Part shown: in pieces, positions 48,901-57,900 of the stretch
Position numbering within the stretch: the first letter of the stretch is position 1
How the letters are laid out: every line of letters begins with the position of its first letter
Assembly: GCA_958510825.1 (NCBI GenBank)
Contig: OY294050.1
Span: forward strand, 42,359,249 to 42,423,248
DNA length: 64,000 nucleotides
Direction: 5' to 3'
From: Brachypterus glaber
Lineage: Eukaryota > Arthropoda > Insecta > Coleoptera > Kateretidae
Program-made: the position numbers and the translations under genes
Notes under the pieces: generated by a model
Seen by the model: only the letters and a program-made list of their open reading frames with translations
Databases searched by the model: none
Told to the model about the DNA's origin: nothing

Positions 48901-51900
48901 AACACTCGTTTCATAACACGTTTTTAGCGCACTACTACTTTAGAAAATCGCCGCAAGCGGATTGTTTTCTTAACTTGTACTCGTGCGCTAAAAACGTATG
49001 TTATTAAACTAGTACTTTAATATACTATTTAGTACCATAAATTGGTGTTGGATAAAACATTGTACGTTACGAGTGAAAGAAGTGACATTCTCACTAAAAA
49101 AGTACCCTACTCGGTCATATCGCGCTTCGTCAATTTTTTTCGACTAATTTTAGTAGTCATTTGTACTGTAGATAACCATTATCTCGCAAACTAAAATTAT
49201 TATATGTGTTACTTACCAATGCAAACACCCTGTCTTTGATCAGCTTGTGGACTTTCTAAGCCTCTTTCCAAAATGGGAATGATCTCTGGGAGAACTCTTT
49301 CACCTAACAAAAAAAGTCTATTAAAGAAAATCATCACAAAAATAATTTAAGTGGTGGTGAGGTAAACATTTAAAAAACATGGAATAAAATTTCAGATCAA
49401 CTACATGTTTTCAGGAAAAAATACTTTTATTAAAAAGATCAATCGTAACAAATTTGAAAAAAATTCTTTAAAAACAAAAAAAAAAATTAGGGGGTAAACT
49501 TAAATAGAAATGGAAAAAATACTTTATATGAAATAAAGAAATAAAAAAACATCTGGCATCGGACCAATTTATTAAGTCCATTTTGGGTCGCAGATTTCGA
49601 ATCTGTAATCAGATTTTTCTGGTCACGTCAGGATTTTTTACTATACACGGTGTATTTGAAATAGGGTCGGAAATTTTAACAGAAGTTCCTATAAACATAT
49701 GTCTAAAAATGCGTCATAAGGGAGCTAGGCCCCTTTGAAAGTGGCTAAAAAAATCGGTTTTTATTTAAAAACTCATGAACCCTTTGAGATATATTAACGA
49801 CGTTTTGCACGTCAACTAATCCTACCAAGGCCCGTTTTTATGTGTTATTTTCATGTACTTATTTCAATCAGGGGTGTGCTAAACGGGGGGGCTTATCAGT
49901 TTTTTGTCCCAAACTTTTTTCTGTGTAACTTTTTTGCAATTTTATTTTTGAAATATGATTCCCTTCCCCAGGTCAAAATACATAAAAAAGGTACTTTTGT
50001 TGTAATACTGTAGGATTAACCGTTTTCGAGAAAAATTCATTTGAAGGTGAAATTCCACGGCTCGAGGACGAAAAATTAAATACTAAAATGTTGAAAACCT
50101 AAATTTTAATGATGTAGGGCGAATGTACATTAAATACTAAGAAAAAAACCTCATATACAGGTACTTCCAAAAATGGCTCCTAATGGAGCTATGGTCTCCT
50201 AAATATGCACCATTTTTAAAGGGCTATGGTAGCTTTAAAAGAGTTTTTTCGACCTACTGATAAGCCCCCCACCCCCCCGTTTTTAGCCAATTTCAAAGGG
50301 GCGTAGCTCCCTTATGACGCATTTTTAGACATATGTTTATAGGAACTTTTTGTCATATTTTATCATGTAGAATCACCTGTTAAAATTTCCGACCCTATTT
50401 CAAATACTTAAAGTTTTCAATTCAATAGTTTACAACTTTTATTTTTTGTATGTTTCCTGAAGTTATTGTTGTCATTTTTTTGGGTAATTTGGTACGAAAA
50501 ATCTCGAAATGTAAAAAAACAGGTTTTAAAGATATGCCATATTTTTTGGACATATTTGCACAATAAATTGGAAACGGTTTAAGCTTAAACTTGGTATGAA
50601 AACGTGGCAGAACAGTAAATTAGGTAGTTTAAACTATGTTTGTCTTAAATGGGGTGAAGAAGGGGGAAATGAGTATTTTCATATAAAATACACCGATAGA
50701 GAGGTATATTTTCGATATATCGGAAAGTTATACGAAGTGAAAATTTCGAATGTATCGAAAACATACCGAATCTGGAGGTTTATTTGCAGGACTATTTTTT
50801 GAAACAATTTTTTAACAATTTTAATCGTTGAAAGTAGTTTAAATAATTAATAATAATTAATTTCATGTTAATTTATTTTGACAGAATAAATTTATGTTTG
50901 ATATTTCTAAGTTTTGGAATAAAAAAGATCTAAATTCATAAAATTTTATCAGTACTGAATAAAAATAAGCTAATTACCTAGTAGCAAAGTTAATGAGACA
51001 CCCGGTATATCTTTACGGCTTGTTAAAATTCGTCGCCGCTATGGAAAAATTCCACTAGAAAGTTTTCACTTAAAAATGCATAAGGTATATTCCTGAAAAT
51101 AATAATAATAATTCATAACTTACCCAATTTTCTGACCAAATCTCCCAAAGTTCTAGCGGCAACTTGCCTCCTGTCGTAATTTTCACTGGCTAAACAACCT
51201 AGCAAAAGAGTAAACAATGTGGGTAATATTTCCCTGAGAGTGCGGGGCGTATTTGTTACAACAACCTTCCACACGTGGAGGGATGCTTGACGTACCATTA
51301 GAGCCACGTCTGATCGGCCCATGTATAGACCAGCTAATACACGGTTCCTTCTTTCGACACCTGAAACAATAGTATATTCTATAACCAAAAAAAACTAAAA
51401 AAAAAATATAACTAAAAAAAACTAAAAAAAAAAAATATAACTAAAAAAATATAACTAAAAAAAAACTAAAAAAAAAAGTTCATTTAATTAAGGTATAGTT
51501 TTTTTTTAACTTCCCGCTTGTAAACATTCCTAAAGTTGCTATGGTAACACGAAATTCGCATGCGTCGTAAGCCGGTTTGCAAGGCCCGTTTCACACAAGC
51601 CTAAAAGCGTTGACATTTGACATCACAGAACAGCCATTAACCAGTTAAAAAGTGATTTTGTGACAAAATTTTGTTTCTACAGAGATAGTTTCTATAGAAA
51701 AGTGTTTTTTTATTAAACGTTTTAGCAATTCTCCTTTTTTCATATCAAAACATTATGGACAGAGAAGGTAAGTACCTATTTTTAATTAACTATTTTCATG
51801 CTTTTGATTATAAAAAACTACTTGCTTTTTATTATAATAAAACCTACGAATTAACACAATTCCATAGAAAAGTTTCGTGAAATCAGAAGGTGGGTGTTCT

Positions 51901-54900
51901 GTGACGAGAAGTATTTATGAGTTATGTTGACATTTTAAACAAGGCAAATGCTTCAGTGTAAATCGGACTTCTTGACTTATTTAGCGGGAAGTTAAAAAAA
52001 ACTATACCTTAATAAAATGAACTTTAGTATGGAATGAAGCGAGCGGAAAGTTTGTCATACGAGCCGGCAGGCGAGTATGACGGGCCCGCGAGCACATATT
52101 TACAAATTATAATGCAAAAATTGAAGGTTATGTCAGATTGTTGTGACAGATGTCAGGTTTAAATATTTAACAATAGATGGAGCAGTTTTAATTTTTTGAA
52201 CTAAATTGATAAAAAAAACGGGTCAAATATTAAGAAAAACTAATAAACTTTATGTAATTTTAACGCAAAACTTTAAATTGCATTAAATTATTCAATATTT
52301 CATGGTAAAATATATATATATTTGCTAATTTTGCTACAGTTTTCTTTACTTTTATAAACAAGAGATGGCACTACATGTGATCATTCTAACACTTGATACG
52401 GAATATTCATACCATATCTAGAGCTAGAATGGATTCATTCTGTGTTTGAAAAGTGTGTTACATTCTAAAGCAGTCGTAGAAAAAAGCAATTAGCTGTCAT
52501 GTTAGTTCATTATACTTTTCAAAATATGGGTATATATTTTAATTTACATCACATTTCTTTAATTGCCAGTGTGGCCAATTTGGCTCAGTATGATGTTTTC
52601 CTATTCATTAAAAAAAAGCTATATTTTGAATAAAAAAATTTCTTAATATAGAACATCATTATTAACTGGTTTCGACAGATTTTACTTAAAAATAATGTAA
52701 TATGTACTATATACCGGGTTCCCACCAGGTCCTCACAAGCTATATCTACAATAAAAAGATTTTTTTTTTGCAAAAAATAGCGTTAAATGGAAGCCAAAAA
52801 AGATTTTATTGACATATTTAAACCCTTTTTTATGCCGATGTAACAGATCTCTGCTAAACTTTTTATACATAACCTTTTCGTAGTGACAGCTATGTCGGGT
52901 GTCCCACCAGTGTAATAAGATGTTCAAATATGAAGTTTTTGCTAGATCACAATACACAGTTAGTCAAAAGATTATCCACGTGTATTTGTTAATTAGATAG
53001 TTAAAAAATCTAATTAACAGTTCATAAAAATTTAAGTACTTAAGTAATTAGAATAGCAATAAAATCTTTTACACTTTTGACTAGCTATAAATCATTTAAT
53101 TAGGTCAAGTTTTAACTTTTAGTATCTATAAAAATTACTTGTTGCAGAATTCAATTATTAAGTTGTGAATGACATGACCCTTTACAGCTCTAATTAGTTT
53201 CTTCTTTTTACTTATATATAATTGTAATTTATAAGTATACCGGTAACTATGAAAGGGTTCAAAAAAGCAATTAATTTTCAATTCATTAAAAGTTAAAGCT
53301 AATTACTGTCAAATTTTTATTATTCTTTTTATTAGTTGTTGAGTGAAACCTATTTTTATTATTTTGGCAAATAATATAAAAGGAAGTCACTCGCTAGCAA
53401 GGTATTCATTCATTAATTCATTATTCATTAGATAGTCAGTATGCATTGATTCATTCAGTCATTAGATTTTTTTAGATATTCAGTATTCAGTAATCTTTAT
53501 TTATATATTTGTTAGTCAGTTAGGTATTTTTTTGTTTACATAATTAAAAGTGCAATTAAGTGCAATTTAAGAAGATGAACTTTTGTAAGTCGAACAGTAA
53601 TAAATAAATAATGTAGCTAAAATATTAAAAAACATAGTTGTACATTTTTTGTTGCCGTTAATACAAAACTTTTTTTTTAATCATTCTAAATAAAAAGAAA
53701 TGTAAAGAATATTTAAGGTTAAAAAAAAGAATCAGTCAAACTAATTAAGTAGTTTTCAAAATATTTGAATTTAATTTGAATTTGCTCTCAATTGTACAGT
53801 GGTGGAAATATATATCGGGACAAACAATTTTTCATAGATTATAGTGGGTCTTGTGTCATTTGTTAAAAAACGTCAAAATATGTCAAATGTTTGTTTATTT
53901 TTTGCTGTTATACAAGTAGCTTGTAAAAAAAGTGTTTTTTATCTTTATTTTAATTTAAAATGAGTTTACTTATCGTGGAAATTTAAGAGAAAAAATGTCG
54001 TCCTTAAAATTAGGAGGTAAGGATGAGGTTCAATTTTAGTAAAAACAGTTCAAGAAATAGATCTGTTTCTTAAGAAATGTTTTATTGAGAAAAACTTAGG
54101 TTCTTATATCAAACCGAAAAAGGATCATCGCTGGTTAAAAACTGCAATGGATGGTGAAGCAATTTTTAATTATATAAGAAAAACCGCGAAAGACAAGGTG
54201 CAGTTGCCGTATACTAGGAATTTTTTTTCGCTTACCTCAGTGCGGCTCTTCAGTATAGAACTCTTAAACCCAAATCCATTTGCAGTAGAAAATTTATAAA
54301 ACCTTGTGAGTTTTTAGCTGCACTGAAGAGTAAAATTAGGTGTGTGTTTTTTTAATGAATATTAAACACATATTCTTTACCCAGTACAATTTTAATCCAA
54401 AGATTATCAATTTTATTATTATTTAAATATAACAACATTTGTGTAAAATTTAATGCATATATATTTATCAATAAACATTAATTTATTAATTTAATAAGTA
54501 ACCTAGTTTTTAATTTTTAAAATAATCCCATGTTAATCCATGAAAAAAATATAAAAATGACACGAATTTTTTTGAGGTTGTCCCGATATTTAATGCCACA
54601 ACTGTACTTGTGTGGATTGCTTGGATTTAAATACATATTGAATTTATTGACTTACCAAGGGCGTCTATGATAGCAACATGCTGTTGTTCAGTACCAAAGT
54701 TATCGTCCTCACTAGCAGTCTCCGTGGACATTTTCCCCGTTACTCCAGAAATCCTATACAGCAAATCCCCCAGCAACTGAACACTACTGTATCTGATCCT
54801 CCAATTATTATCAAACAGTCCGTTTTCCAGTTCAGGCAACAACAACTCAATAGCCGAAGCTGCATATAAAGAAATAATCCTTTGACCAGCCTTCAAACTA

Positions 54901-57900
54901 GTTTCCCTTACAAATTCTGATTCGTCGGCCAGTGCTTTCAGTATAGGATTAATTATTTGACTTATATACACCATAAAGTCTTCCTTAAACACAACCGGCA
55001 GATAAATAAACAACATAATGTACCCATCTTTGACGTATGGCGAGATATCGTTACGTTCACAAGTCGCTATGATATCAGGCATGATCTTTTGCAGTTTTTC
55101 GGTGCCCAAAGCGTACAGAACCTCTGACAAACCTTGAGCAGCACCGGACCGATCTACCGACGAATTATTAGACGTCAAGACTGTCATTAACCAGGGTAAT
55201 AAATCTTCAAAACCATTTTCCAACCCGTTTTCGCCGATTTTTTGAACGATTTTTCCTAATGCTTTAGCGGACACCTGCCGAACTTCTGGCACAGGATCGA
55301 GTAAGGAATTTTTCAAACCAGGAACAATTTTGCCGAGATAAGGAACTAAATCTTTCTGATCGGTCAAGGAGTAAATATTGGCAATGATTTTAGCAGACAT
55401 AGTACGAATTTCGGTTGATCGCTGGTCGAGGAAAGATCTCTGAATAACAGGCATAATCAAACTCAAACTAGCAGTGTCAATGTAATGTACATACTTGGTA
55501 CTTAATAGTGTTTCCAAACATTTCTTGGTGTTCTGCGAAGGGTTTTGTAGAGCTAAAAGCAAAACGGGAACGATACTTTGAATTTCAGGATTCTTAATGA
55601 CAGATCCGATGATTTTTAACGATTTAACCGCACTTTCTTGCACCTTAATGTGCGAATCCAAGTTCTGTACCTCGATTAGTCTCGGCACCACGCTAGGGAG
55701 ACACGAGGAAAGTTGTTTCGGCGCGCAATAAGCTGTTTGACCCAATAACTCAATGGTACCAACTTTAGATCGCCAATTCGTCGAGGTGCTGTCTTCTTCG
55801 TCCTCTTTAAGAGCATCCAAGAGACTAGGCAGTACCAACTTAACACCGTGAGAGGACAGTTTGGACATAATGACTTTACTAGTATCGTTAGCAGCTTCGC
55901 GCACGTAGTTACTAGTATCTCCAAAACAGATTAAAAGCAGAGGAATTATATGGATGATGTAAGGTTCAAACAATTTTCCCAAGAAGTTAAATAATTGTTC
56001 AAATGCGAATAAGGCACCTTCGCGTTGTTTGTAGTTCTTTTTGTCCTGTATCGCCACTGTTAGTTTATTGATGATGTCGTATTGTTTCAAGGACAAAATA
56101 CCCAGACCTTTAATAACGCCAGCAAGTCCATACGAAGCGCCTTTCCGTTCGCCATATTTTTCACCTTTAAGCAGCTGATGCGTCAATTTGTTAACATATC
56201 CTGTTACAGTGTCTTTATCATGGACATGCTGTATCAAGAAGATCAAGTTATTGGCAATCGATTCTTGAACTATCTGAGATGGAGTGGCCAAAGTTTGAAT
56301 TAAACGCATAACTATGGTCGCAATCTTCGGTGAATCTGCCGGTAGATGGCGCGCAAGAGATCCGGTCAATAAAATAGTCGATTGTTTGATGATATCAAGA
56401 TTCGAACTGTTCTTATTTTGTTTGGACTGTTGCTGGGTGTGGTGCTGGTCAATGATCGGCCAGATTTGGTTTAAATGTAACTTTCCGTGAAGGTCTACGA
56501 CGTGCAGGGCCGCATTTAACATCTCCTTTCTCACTTCTTCGTGCCTGTCACTCAACGAAGTAAAAATGAAGAACTTAATGACGTCTCCGATCATATCGTC
56601 TCTGAAAAACGGCGCTAACTGGTACAGCCCCAACGCAACCCCTCTCCTGCGGCCCCAGAGATCCACAGCACTTTCGATTTCACGGCCAAAACCGTCCAGT
56701 TTAGCTGGTATCATGTCCAAACGATTTTTATACAACTCCATCAAGGATTTTAACATATTTTCGACGTCTTTGACGTTGTCTTCGTCGATTTTGCATTCTT
56801 TTTCGGTAATGTCGTTAATTTCCGCGTCTTGCTTAATATTATTTAGTTGAACGTCTAAAGGTGATAATAGGTGAGCTAGTGCTTGAGAAGCTGACCGTTG
56901 AATGCACTCTACTGGATGTTCAATATCAATTAATAACTCCTTGATATTGTCTTTTGAAAATGACATTTTGTTCTGTTGCCATAGAGTCGAAGCCAATGCG
57001 CTGCAAAAAAAAGTTATTTAAACAATAAAAGTGAAAAAAAAAAATAATTTATTTACTTTCATACATGTATATAAATTACATAAAACAAGCAATAGATACC
57101 AGGTGTCCCAAGTTTTTTAAAATAAATACGATTCACTCACCGCAGTAATGAGAAGAATGCAGCGCATGCGCACCAATTTTCTTATTTTTGTTTTGACCTA
57201 TGCCAAAACTTATTTTAAGGTTATGTAACATTCTTTTGCAGAATTTTACAAAAATATCTACTTTTTTCTTTGCGAGCTAACAGTTTTTTTTTAATTGGCC
57301 TAAAGTACTCGCTTTTAATAGTATTTTCGTAAAAAAACTTGCGGAATATTCATTAATAAACATTTGATTCTTAAAATATAAAATCTGAAATATCGTATCT
57401 GAAAAATGCCTCCCATTAAAAAAAAACTACCAAACCAAACCATTATTAACGTAAACCAACGCCTCCCATTAAAAAAAAACACCAAACCAGCAAACTACCA
57501 AACCAAACCATTGTTAACGTAAACCAACGCCTCCCATTAAAAAAAAAACACCAAACCAGAAAACTACCAAACCAAACCATTGTTAACGTAAACCAACGCC
57601 CCTATTAAAAAAAATCAAACAGAAATTCGTGAGTATTTTAACAATCTTTTGCTATATATTCTAACAAAAAAACTGGATTTTCCGCACCTAATTATATTCA
57701 AGACAGTAAGTTTTAGTAATAAAACCAGAAATCAGTGCAAAAATATAGTTCATCTTTGTGGACCTAATGCGCACCGTAACCCCACTCAAATTCAATTATT
57801 TCATAAAACTACAACTGCCTAAACGGAAGTAAGCCACCACCAATGAAATACAGGATACGTGACATCAGGCATACCCTTCTCGTTATTCCATTGGTGGTAA

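Noticed and set aside
54678..56850. Short + strand frames over the large GCN1 exon
   Set aside because: Shadow frames of strongly coding GCN1 sequence.
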